From the NCBI GenBank assembly GCA_000181795.3, contig CM012953.1, forward strand, positions 3,465,651 to 3,529,650: a stretch of DNA of 64,000 bases, read 5' to 3'. The stretch comes from Trichinella spiralis (lineage: Eukaryota; Nematoda; Enoplea; Trichinellida; Trichinellidae). The notes beneath the pieces were generated by a model. The model worked only from the letters and a program-made list of their open reading frames with translations, ran no database searches and was not told the DNA's origin. Within the stretch, counting starts at the first letter, position 1; each line of letters begins with the position of its first letter. The position numbers and the translations under genes are program-made. Shown in pieces: positions 10,327-23,850 of this stretch.

Positions 10327-12470
10327 TCACTTGTCTCGAATCACACAAGCATTTTCAAAATTCAAATCGTTAATACTAGGATAAACCGATTTTATCGTCT
10401 TCTCATTTTCCAACAATACCTTGATTTGCTGTACTGATATTTCTTGATACAGTTGTGAAAATTTTTCATTTTCAGTATGACTGAAAGTATGACAGTAGTC
10501 AACAAGAGCTTTCATAAATTCTTGCATAATGTGAATGCAGGATGCAAAAGATTCCGCACTTGACACTTCTACTAAAATATCTTTAGTTTCTGGAGAAATC
10601 TAAAATTGTAACTACAATTTACATCAACATCGTTTATAAATATTTTAACAAAACCGTCTAACAAAAATGACAAATAAAATAATTTACAAATAATAAATGT
10701 CATAATGTCAAATTACGTGCACTGTCCAGTGCACTTCCTATGTAAATACATTGATAGAAGTTTAAAATTTTTGGTCTAATCAACCATCATGCCATAAAAA
10801 CAAAAAGTAAAGGACAATAAATGAACCAGCTTTCGGTCAACTCACCTTTGTCATATCACCATTGGTTAACGGCGGTAAAGATATTACCATTCCTTCAGCA
10901 TCAATTAAGCATGGATATGTTGATTTTCTTGCTAATAAATAAATATACCTGAAATGAGAAACACTGAAAATTGTACACAAAAAGTACAGTATGAAAGTTT
11001 TTACTGGTGAATTCCCGAGTGAACATTGCGTTTTTTCTCTTTTCTCAAAGCTTCTGCACCAGCTTTCAGTTCACTCATCAGTTTAGCTGCCGTCATTTCC
11101 GATGTTCTGTTCAATGGTTTGATCTGGAAACAATACAAGAAGGGATGTATCCAAAAATTGAAATATCAGTATAGTATAAATTGTGATGAGACCACGAAAC
11201 GATTCGTTGTACAATTGCAATAAATGTAAGATTAAAATTCAGTTATAATTAATCAAAATTATGTTCTCACAAAAAACTGAATAAAAACTGTTTTTTGTTC
11301 ACCTTTATTTTCTCCGGATGAAGAGCTGTGTATTTCAAAGGAAAGCGGACTTTAGCCAAGTCATGTGTAGCAACAGTTCCAAGTATCCGCTTATTGCAAA
11401 CATTGGAGTGCAATTTGCTCTTAAGTAGATCATTTAAAACAACAAATATAATATAAAATAAAATTGAATTGAATTACTTGCATTGTGATGAAGAGTTTTT
11501 TCTTATTTGAATCAGAAAAATCTAAGCCGCGCACAATACAACATACAAGATATGGCCGCACGTTGGCAACAGAATTGCACCAAATTATAGCATTACTTTC
11601 ATCAGACGGTTTGACCAATATGTCGAGTTTCTTATTTTGATCTTGTGAATCTTTTCTTTTATTAGGTGTGGCTGGCTTTTTTCCTGAATTCGATTTGTCT
11701 GTTGCTGCTTCATCAGATGCACGGCTCTTTTTTACATAATCTAAAATTACTTTAGTTTGTCCTTCTTTTAAAAGTTTCAAAAGGCGTCTGTCTTTAAGTG
11801 GATTGTCGTTTAATAATAATTCACGCAATTTAGAACATGAACTTAACTCCCTCGGAACGTGCTTAATTTGATTTTCAGACAAATCCAGCACTTTCAACAT
11901 CGGCAATTTTTCCAACTCTTTGGGTATAATTTCAATTTTGTTGCTTTTCAACAGAATTTCAGTCAGATGAATCAAACCAGACGAACAAATTGTATTCGGA
12001 AATTCCACAAGCTGATTGTGAGAAGCATCCACATGAATTAACCAGCTTAGCTGATCAAATTGGATGTCCAATTTTGTTAAACAATTTCCAGAAACATTCA
12101 GCAGTTGAAGTTGGCTACAGTTGACCAGTGTGGACGGCACGCTGGTCAACTTATTCCAAGAGAGATCCAAATTTTTCAGACGTTTCAATTGGCCAATACA
12201 ATCTGGCAGACTGGTGAGTTTGTTGTTGCGCAAAACCAAGTTAATTAATGAACAAGCATTGCCAATTTCATTCGGAATTTCACTCAGATTTGAATAACTA
12301 AGCTCGACAAAATTCAAGCCACTTTTTTTGAAAATACTCGCAGGCATAGTACCAGTCTCTTGATCAAGCATGTCATTCAGCTCTGAACCTGTCAACTTCA
12401 GTTCATGTCGACCATCTTGGCCGTGACCATCTTTCTGACTGTGGTGGTTGCCAGCTTTTTTATCACTCAT
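10327..12470 (-). CDS. LRRC47: LRRC47 homologue (leucine-rich repeats plus B3/B4 tRNA-binding-like domain)
   Basis: Five exons on the minus strand: 11478-12470, 11303-11419, 11005-11123, 10846-10948 and 10327-10599. They total 1605 nt and 534 residues, with agreeing phases. Residues about 45-225 carry LRRs (LRNNKLTSLPD, LDLSWNKLTSVP, LLKSNKIEIIPKEL, LDLSENQIKHVP). A basic linker follows, then the region shared with phenylalanyl-tRNA synthetase beta B3/B4: RPYLVCCIVRGLDF, KLHSNVCNKRILGTVATHDLAKV and YPCLIDAEGMVISLPPL. Human LRRC47 is about 583 residues with the same order. I place the start at MSDKKAGN because this ATG heads the long first exon. The family's molecular role is poorly defined; a link to translation is an inference from the domain. 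Confidence 0.93.
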
Positions 12471-12479
12471 TCTGAAGTT

Positions 12480-13370
12480 CCTATAATAAATTCTTCAAAT
12501 TTCATATACTTATGAATAACTATCTAATATAAAAGAAAAATCAATCGAATTTATTATCGAAACATACAACAATAACGCTGTAAAGACAAAAATAAATAAT
12601 TCTCTGAAGAAAAAAAAATTCAAGATATAAGGAAATTTTTCAATAGTGTTGACGTCATTGTGAAAAACGTTAAATACACGTTTTGTACTTGCATACTTTT
12701 TAACAAATCTATAATATTACAGTGCCATTTGATTTGCAAGTAAAGCCATACGTTTTTCGATTATTTTACTAAATTAAATTAAAAATTGCTCGCTTTTACT
12801 GTACCTAAGTGCTTTCTAAGATGCAATGTTTTTTTTTTATTTTGTATTGAAAGAAAATTTAGTTTTTCTTTTTGAGTAAAATTTTATAATTTTAAACTTT
12901 GAATGATAAATTATGTGAAACTAGCTATACATTTTTTTCTAATAATTTTAACTTTTCATTTTTTATTATTCACAAATTTATTGTTCAGTTATTGATAGTG
13001 ACACACTATGAAAAAATGAGCTTACGCAAAATTTTCACTTCACATTACGTATTTTGGAAAAATTATTGTAATATAATATGATAACGCACGAATTTGAATT
13101 TCAAATGTTTTTCATTTACAGTTCTTGTTCATGTAGCAAACTTATCACTTTTCTTGTTTTGGATTGGCAACTATAGTTTTACTTCTCGTTTCTACAATCT
13201 ATTTTTTAATGCTTAACTTTGTTTCTCCTGAAAGTGAAATAAATATTAAATGACTATTTACTTATCGACAAGAAAACAAAAATAATACATTTTACCAAAA
13301 AGTTTATTGCCATTCCTTAAGAAGTTTCATTGTCTATGAATTAAGATATGCATTATATTCCATATCCAAT
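12480..13370. other. Intergenic, AT-rich
   Basis: Upstream region of LRRC47. Several short AT-biased open frames but no conserved motif, RNA gene or repeat that I can support. Confidence 0.5.
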
Positions 13371-13375
13371 GCTTT

Positions 13376-13567
13376 TCAAGAGGTAAACACCTGAAACATG
13401 ATTTTATTCAGTTTTAAAGTTATTGAAATGCATAATGCTGTACCGGTTTCTATTAAGCCAATCCATATAAGGAAAGTGATAACATCGTTCCGAGTATTCA
13501 ACTCCGCCAGCTCTTCCAATGGCTCACCAGACAATTTCGAGTCATTTCGGGATTCATTCATTGTTCT
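13376..13567 (-). CDS. Possible small single-pass membrane protein
   Basis: A minus-strand frame of about 61 codons starts MNESRNDSKLSGEP just after a good acceptor (TTTATTTAG). It encodes an acidic N-terminus and one hydrophobic helix (VITFLIWIGLIETGTALCIS). It either ends at the in-frame stop near 13376 or continues by splicing. The acceptor-like context and the amphipathic-then-hydrophobic layout resemble small mitochondrial or ER membrane proteins. I cannot name a family, and a chance frame is quite possible. Confidence 0.3.
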   Translation of the reverse strand, partial: RTMNESRNDSKLSGEPLEELAELNTRNDVITFLIWIGLIETGTALCISITLKLNKIMFQVFTS

Positions 13568-13956
13568 AAATAAAATTCATATAAAATTATTGTAAACATC
13601 AAATCATAAAACATTCGCATAAAACGCAGAATTAAATGAAGTATTAATAAATGTGAATTCTTTTAAAACTAAAGCTAGCGTGGGATACGTAAAGCATACT
13701 GTAAATGTAAGGACTACTATAAAGTTCAAAAATCTTATAAATGAGCTGCATTTATTAATTCACATTGAAAATTATATAAATTACTTTGTGAAATATAAAA
13801 TAAAAGCAGCTTATCAGATTATTTACAAAAGCAAAATTTTACAGATAAGATCAAATAAAATATGCGTAAGTATTAATCGAGTATTACATTATCTACAATT
13901 GTTTCCTGAAAAATTCAAACAAATTATATTCCTTGAGCGGATGCTTTTGTGGGTAG

Positions 13957-15524
13957 CACTTCCCGATTGGTTGACTTTGATTTGTCGTAACACCTACTTT
14001 TTGGTACTGAAGTACTTTCACCATTTTGCCATCCGGGCATTTGTCTGTGTGATGATTTATTGATTTTTCTAACGCTCTTGACGTTGACAAACTTTTATTA
14101 AATTCTGTGCATTCCTATTATTTTTCAAATGATCTATTACGTAAATGTAGTTATTTTCCATTTTTAAATAGACCACAGTTAATCAATATTTATTGATTTG
14201 CTGTTTATCAAGTATTGATTTACATATGTATATACAGAAGCGTATTGTTTCGTACACTGTGCGTGAAAAGTACAAATGCGAAATGACATGGGCAGAGTAG
14301 CATCAATTTCTGAAATTTGAAAATCGTTTGACCGGCATAGAAATGCTTTAAAATGGTTTATTCACGTTGTTGACTTCAAAGGCACGCCGCTCGACATTTG
14401 ATTGGTCTTAAATTTCATTGGTTTACACACCAGTTAAATTTCATTAGTTGTTGTTGTGATGAATTTTATTCGTTGTAGCGAACATAAATTTTACTGGTTG
14501 ACATTGTAATGCGTGCTATTTGTCAAATTTTGGTTTCTTTTTAATGGTCAGTTTTCTGATATTCCAAGCTTACTATTTTCATTCTATTTATATTAAAAAA
14601 TTAATATTTAATGGTATTTAATGAAACTAATTATAATTAATTATTTAAATGAAATTCAGTAATATGGCGTATCCATCAGGAACTTTTCCACGTGACCTTT
14701 CTGACTAATAACGGCAGTAACTTCTAAACTTGTACACATTTTATCCTATACCCCTGCAGCCTATTTTATCCTATACCGAAATTAATTTTCAATAACAATG
14801 GACACTTGTTGCGCACTGAAAATATACTTTATAACGATCCTAGTATTTCTTCTGTTTACCAGTATGTTTCAGTTTATATTCCCTTTCTTCAAAAACAAGG
14901 GACATTTTATCGCAATAAACTTTTACCACTGAAAATAATATACAAATTCATCAAATTAACAAATAAATTAATAGAAAGCAAACTTTTGAACAAGGTCTTT
15001 AAAATGCTGAATAGTACACACGCAATAAACCGAGTCAGTTTAGTTTAAAGTAAAGCAAATTTGTTAGATCTCATCGGCAGTTGCATGAATATAATTAATT
15101 ATACTCAAAAATGAAACCGCAAGAAAATTTGTTTGCAAGCTTATAATTTTCAAATGCTAGTCAGCCTTTAATTTTACTTAATGCTACTGCTAATATATAG
15201 CGAACATAAATAGTAAAGCTTTGAATATCAGAAAACTGACCATTAAAAAAGAATCCGAAATTCGACAAATAGAATGTATTACAACCGTAACCAATGAAAT
15301 TTAGCTTGAAGACAACAAATAAAATTCATCAAAACGATAGCCAGTGAAATTTATTTGCGCTTATTGGCTTCACAGCCAATAAAATTTAGGACTAATCAAA
15401 TTACGATCGGCGTGCCTTTGATGTCACAAACGAGACCGAAACCCTTTTAAGTAAAAACTATATAGCAGGAAAACAAGCAAAAAGTAGGCGTTACGATAAA
15501 TCAAAGTTCACCAATCAGAAAGTG
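13957..15524. repeat. Foldback-type inverted repeat, probably a MITE or foldback transposon
   Basis: The inner arms 14371-14580 and about 15213-15425 are reverse complements. Matching landmarks include TTAATGGTCAGTTTTCTGAT, TCAAAGGCACGCCG and ATTTGATTGGTC. Outer arms 13957-14002 and 15479-15524 also pair, at about 40 of 46 positions. The left arm carries about 310 bp more between its two paired segments than the right arm. Each arm contains short degenerate repeats around ATTTCATTGGT and AATTTTACTGGT. No transposase is encoded, so the element would be non-autonomous. Confidence 0.75.
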
Positions 15525-16081
15525 ACTCATCCATCAGCTCAAAGAGTATCAGCTGTTCATATGCAAATTTATATGTTATTAATAATAGTAACAATTATTT
15601 TATAATGTGGCTTTTTAGTTCTAAAAAATATTTTATTTAGAACTAATTAATTATTATAAATTTATATATGTATTATATTTTGATAATTATGCTTATTTTT
15701 TAGATGGGATTACTGTATGTTGTTTCCAATACTATGGTAGCCTGCATTTGCTTAGTTGATTGTTCTCACTGCCCTTTGTTTCGCTATAAGTAGCGTTCGT
15801 AAAACTTGTCAACTGAATTTTGATTGCTGTTTCCCGAAGAAAAGTGGCAAAGGTGACAAGCATTATTTTGCTTTTAGTTTATGATTAAGAGTGAAAATAA
15901 TATGCATTAGTAAAATAAGTAAAAATATTTTTAATAACATTGTTGCCGAATTCATTTTTGTTTCTGCTTTCATGATTATTTCATGCTTTAAAGATAACTC
16001 ATAATAAAGATGAAAACATGAATATTGATAAATAAACTGATAATAATACAGTGCTTATGCATATTTCAGGTTGAAACTGAA
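15525..16081 (+). other. Upstream region of the N-myristoyltransferase gene
   Basis: No other gene. The coding exon of NMT is preceded by an acceptor (ATATTTCAG at 16061-16069), so at least one non-coding 5' exon probably lies here. A candidate donor context (GGCAAAG followed by GTGACAAG) is near 15850. Confidence 0.4.
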
Positions 16082-18320
<2,239 letters not shown>

Positions 18321-18405
18321 CGACAGAAAAGAAACCCTTTTCCAAGATATAAATGTTCAAGTTGACTCTATTTAAGCAATTTACAATATGTAAATACAAA
18401 ATCCA

Positions 18406-18436
18406 CATATATATATATATATCATTTGAATTGATT

Positions 18437-18467
<31 letters not shown>
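18406..18467. repeat. (AT)n microsatellites
   Basis: Two perfect AT runs (18406-18422 and 18439-18467) lie in the gap between the convergent 3' ends of NMT and COQ5. Confidence 0.9.
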
Positions 18468-18681
18468 GCATCGTAATATGTAGTTATCTCATTTAGGTTT
18501 TTTGTTATTTTCCATTCATAATGCAACAGTTCTGTGTTTTGTGCGAAAATATGCCTGGTATATACAACTATGCGTGTTTAAAATGATTTGCCATTTCTCG
18601 CTAACATTGTATGCTTCTTTCTGTTGAGAAAACAAGTAAAACATTCGTTCTATTGCAAGTTTGTTTCTTCGTTTACAACAA

Positions 18682-19805
<1,124 letters not shown>

Positions 19806-20516
19806 TTATAATTAACTGAAAAATGAACTGACCGACTGAAAATTGAAAGTTAATTTGAAAAAATATTCAAAAAGTAAAAACATAAATATCAACAAACGTT
19901 CACTAAAACATACTTCTAATTTATAATTTTTCACCAACTTAGAAGTTTACGGTAACAGTATTACATATAACTTTATTGTCATTAAAATTTTAATGATAAC
20001 AAAGTAACATGGGCGCTGGAAATAATTAAATGATGATACCACAGCATGATTGCAAATAATTAAATTATTTATCTTTTTTTGTCTATTTCTTTTTTTATTT
20101 ATATATTTGCTATTCATTACTATTATAATGGTAATGGTAATGATTTGATGAGTGATCATTGTACCTGAGAATCATGAAATGAACGTACCATAGTTTGCGT
20201 GGTTGTTTTGAGATTAGTCCATAGGTGCTGGTTGGTTGCTTTGCATTAGCGTTGCATAGACGTTATCGAAGCGTTTCTGAAATTTGTGTCATATATTCCG
20301 CATTGTGTACTTAAGTACGTTGAATAGTTTTTTTTGATTTTTATTTTATTTCTGAAATAATGCATATCGGTTTCTTTTCATCAAAAAGTTCTTTTTTTTT
20401 CTTTAGTAGGCTTGTTGCTGAGATATTGTTAGAATATTGCAGTTAATAGTACAAGATCTAGAAAAGCTGTATTCTGTATTCAATTCTTGTTGATATTGCA
20501 TTTCTGGAAAGGTATC
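19806..20516. promoter_or_regulatory. Shared upstream region between COQ5 (minus) and ITFG1 (plus)
   Basis: About 710 bp separate two divergent start codons. AT-rich, with no gene between them. It must contain the 5' regions of both genes, but I cannot define promoter elements. Confidence 0.5.
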
Positions 20517-22322
20517 ATGTTATGCCAGATATCGTATTCAGGTAAAGGAACACATTTCAGTGCAATTCTACGCACTCTGTATGCACTGTCGTTAATAATT
20601 TCTATTATCTCCGGGTCTGCTGTTCTACACTGTGATAGTTCAAAGTTATCAGACATCGTTACAGAAATTGATGGTGAAGTGCTAGCTTACGTTGACTTAG
20701 ACAGAGATCTTTTCTTCGATTTGGTTGTCAAAGTAGAACCGAACATTTTGCAGTTTTATTTGGCTAAACAGAATGGGTCGGGATTTTTGCTTGCTGACTC
20801 TTTCACTATTAAATTGCTTCGGAATCGGAATATTGTCAACGTCGCTGTTGGCAACTTTGACGGTGATATGTATCCAGATTTACTTGTGACGACTAAAGAT
20901 ATAGTTTCGACGAATTCATCCAAAGTTCATGTTTGTTTCGGTTCTGAGAGGCACTTTTTCTGCGATTCACAGACGTACGATATAGAGGATGAACCGCAGC
21001 TGGTGGATTGCGATTGTGACCAGAAGTCAGATTTTTTGGCATTGCTGTCAAATGGTTCGATAGCATGTTTTATAAGTGGAAGATCCGGCCGACAGTTTGT
21101 CGAACAGAGATTCATGGTCGAGCTGATATCACCAGTTCGTCGACCATTCTCGGTGGCTTTTGTTGACATGACCGGCGATCTGATTCCCGAGCTGGTGCTG
21201 ATGACTGACACAGTGAAAAATGGTTCGTTGGTCGGGTTTGAGGTCTGGACTATAAACGAGACCAGCAGAAGCTGGGTTCATCTAGATGGAGACATCGAAC
21301 CTCTGCAGGAGCCGAGAAAGCAGTTGCTTTTGTTGAGCAGTTCAACGAAAATTGGTCAGCCACTGTTCGAGGACTTCAACGCCGACGGTCTGATCGACAT
21401 GATGGTGCCAGTGCTGACCGAAACCGACTCGACAATGATGGTCTGGTCTGACGGCCGATGGTCCGCCTGGACATTAAATACTACCGACTCGGATGGCGTT
21501 ATCTGGCGATTGGTCGTCGACTTGAACCAGTCATCCACGTTCAGTTTGCAAGCCGGCGATTATCTGCACAGCGGATATCCAGCTTTGTTGGCAGTGTTGG
21601 AAAACGCGAACCGACAACGGGCGGCTTTTTTAATGACCAGCTACCCTTCGCAACGGCAATTTCGCATCGACAAACGTCTGCCGTTCTACCGGGACCCTTC
21701 ACTGACCAATGCAGCCTTTTACGATTTATCCGAAGATGGATTTTTGGATGTGATGCTTTTGCGCAACGTTTCCGGTAGGTCGTCGTCATTGTTCATCTTG
21801 TCCGAGAGAACATTGCAGTCGATTTTTATAAAAATTCAAATATGCTGGCCACTTCCATTCGACAGTTACCTGATGTCTTGGCCTGGTTCAAGCGTTCAAT
21901 TGCAGTTGATTACTTGGAGAGGCACCGTGAACAAATATGCAGGCGCGCTGATGTACAGCACCGCTTACAAGTCATTGTTGTTGCCTTACAAAGTTATCTC
22001 CACTGGTTGGCATAGGTGGAACGACAACAGACTCAAAGTAGGCGTCGCTGTTTGGTCTAAGGCGACGTTCGAAAAGCATGATTTAATGCCGATCACAAGA
22101 ACCTATGTCAATCCTTATCCAGCTGACAAGCCTAAACATTGGAAATTGACCCAAATGATTATTTGGAGTCGAACGCGCATTATCAGTGGTTCTGTATTGC
22201 TATTGGGGACGATAGTCGTATTATCTATTATAATTTTCTTTATGGAAATCAGACAGTGGCGAATGAAGATGTTGGGAGAAGAGGAATCGTTGATTCCCCG
22301 CATTTCAACCTACTACCGATAA
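20517..22322 (+). CDS. ITFG1: T-cell immunomodulatory protein homologue (ITFG1/TIP), single exon
   Basis: One uninterrupted frame of 602 codons; human ITFG1 is about 612 residues. A hydrophobic signal segment (ALSLIISIISGSAVL) lies near residues 20-35. FG-GAP/integrin-alpha-like repeats with calcium-loop motifs follow: VGNFDGDMYPDLLV, EDFNADGLIDMMV and YDLSEDGFLDVML. One C-terminal membrane helix (GSVLLLGTIVVLSIIIFF) precedes a short cytoplasmic tail. Family members are type I membrane glycoproteins, and several NxS/T sites are visible. The ATG at 20517 is the first in frame. Other conserved multi-domain genes here carry several introns, so an intronless ITFG1 is unusual and may reflect retroposition or intron loss. 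Function in invertebrates is uncertain. Confidence 0.9.
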   Translation: MLCQISYSGKGTHFSAILRTLYALSLIISIISGSAVLHCDSSKLSDIVTEIDGEVLAYVDLDRDLFFDLVVKVEPNILQFYLAKQNGSGFLLADSFTIKLLRNRNIVNVAVGNFDGDMYPDLLVTTKDIVSTNSSKVHVCFGSERHFFCDSQTYDIEDEPQLVDCDCDQKSDFLALLSNGSIACFISGRSGRQFVEQRFMVELISPVRRPFSVAFVDMTGDLIPELVLMTDTVKNGSLVGFEVWTINETSRSWVHLDGDIEPLQEPRKQLLLLSSSTKIGQPLFEDFNADGLIDMMVPVLTETDSTMMVWSDGRWSAWTLNTTDSDGVIWRLVVDLNQSSTFSLQAGDYLHSGYPALLAVLENANRQRAAFLMTSYPSQRQFRIDKRLPFYRDPSLTNAAFYDLSEDGFLDVMLLRNVSGRSSSLFILSERTLQSIFIKIQICWPLPFDSYLMSWPGSSVQLQLITWRGTVNKYAGALMYSTAYKSLLLPYKVISTGWHRWNDNRLKVGVAVWSKATFEKHDLMPITRTYVNPYPADKPKHWKLTQMIIWSRTRIISGSVLLLGTIVVLSIIIFFMEIRQWRMKMLGEEESLIPRISTYYR

Positions 22323-23850
22323 TTTCAAACTCACCATTGCATTGTTTTGAAATAATATATATATATATTTATTTATTTATTTATTTATTTATCTATATAT
22401 TGTTGTTGTTATTTCCTAGATTATTGTTTTTACTATTTCATCATTTGTTGTCATTATTCAATCATTAAATTAATTATTATTATTATGCCTATTACTTTTG
22501 TTTTTCAGCAACAGTCCACCATCACTTTGTCTATGAACGGGTTAGAGTGAACGGGCATCGTGTCATTCTGTCAATAGCGTAACCCAGAATAAAACAATAG
22601 AAAATATGCAAACAAGATAAGCAAATTATCAGAATAAAAATAGCGAATGCAAAGTAGCCAGTTTTACAACAATGAGTATGTTTGAAAACAGAAACGCGAT
22701 GGTATGCTTTTCATAAAATCATGCTATCAGTAAAGTGGTCGTGTCAGTGATTAATTATTTTGAAAATTACAAACAAAATGCAAAATGAATGGAAAAAAAT
22801 GTTATAAAACTAAATTGAAAAATGATCAACCGATGTATTATGATGCAATATAATGCTGATGTGGATTTTATAAAATTCCTGATGTGAAAATCTGCTATTT
22901 TCCCCTAAACAATTTTGTCTAACGTTAAGTGTTGATTTCTAAAAATATAACAGGTTCTGGAAATTTTTAATTTTATTTTCACATGTATACCCAAAACAGC
23001 CATTTAATTAAGCAGAAAATGTTACGAAATGTATGATTATCCGACGATGCTAAAAATATGACTGTTTCAAAAATTTCATAACTTCTGGACCTTTGACGAC
23101 AAAACTCTTGGACTCAAAAAAATGCTTTCTTTCCCATAAGACAATGTTTAAACGATATTCCAGTATCATTTTGTAATTCCCTTTGTTGAACTCCCGTTGT
23201 TATACGTGGTATACAATGACCTGCATAGCAGTTTAGGAATTCTTTTTATAATATTGTCACATGTGAAAATCATCAATGGTAGCATTGAATAGCAAGTGAA
23301 ACCTTGTAATAGCATGTTAATTGGAAATTATTGTTTTTCATACAAATAATATTGTCAAACAATGACAAAGAAAACTTGACGTAGTTTGCGCATTTGCACA
23401 TGTATTTTGTGTTATCATTATTTCTTAACATTTAATTGCACCTATTACGGTGCAGATTAGTGCCCATTCTAACAATAAAAGTAAATTGGTTTATAATTAT
23501 AGATCATTAGGATGAAATACAACGACTAAAATATTTTACAATTTAGAAGATAATCAATTTTCAAATTTAAACTAAATCATATATATATATATATTTATTT
23601 ATTTATTTATTTTTGTTTATTTAATTATAGTTTTACAGTTTTTTATTTATTGAAATTCCATCTAATATGAAAAAACATAATGAATTAGCTGAAAATACAG
23701 TATTTTGTAACAATACTTGATTTTCATTTTTAGATTCCACTTTTTTGTATGATGCAAATTGAATATTTTTGCAACTTGTTTACGGGTACTGTTTTGCAGG
23801 ACTTAGTAAATTTGTGATCGAAAGTAGCATTTGTCGAAGACAGTTACGCA
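22323..23850. other. Intergenic between ITFG1 and ATR
   Basis: AT-rich. It contains ATTT-type simple repeats (about 22350-22395) and AT/ATTT tracts (23578-23615). The acceptor-like TTTTGCAG near 23800 suggests an ATR 5' non-coding exon. No other gene recognised. Confidence 0.5.
23578..23615. repeat. (AT)n followed by (ATTT)n
   Basis: Simple-sequence tract upstream of ATR. Another lies at about 22350-22395. Confidence 0.85.

Noticed and set aside
13893-14090. 65-residue minus-strand frame starting MSTSRALEKS
   Set aside because: Its second half lies in the outer arm of the foldback repeat (13957-14002), and no splice phase joins it to the frame at 13376-13567.
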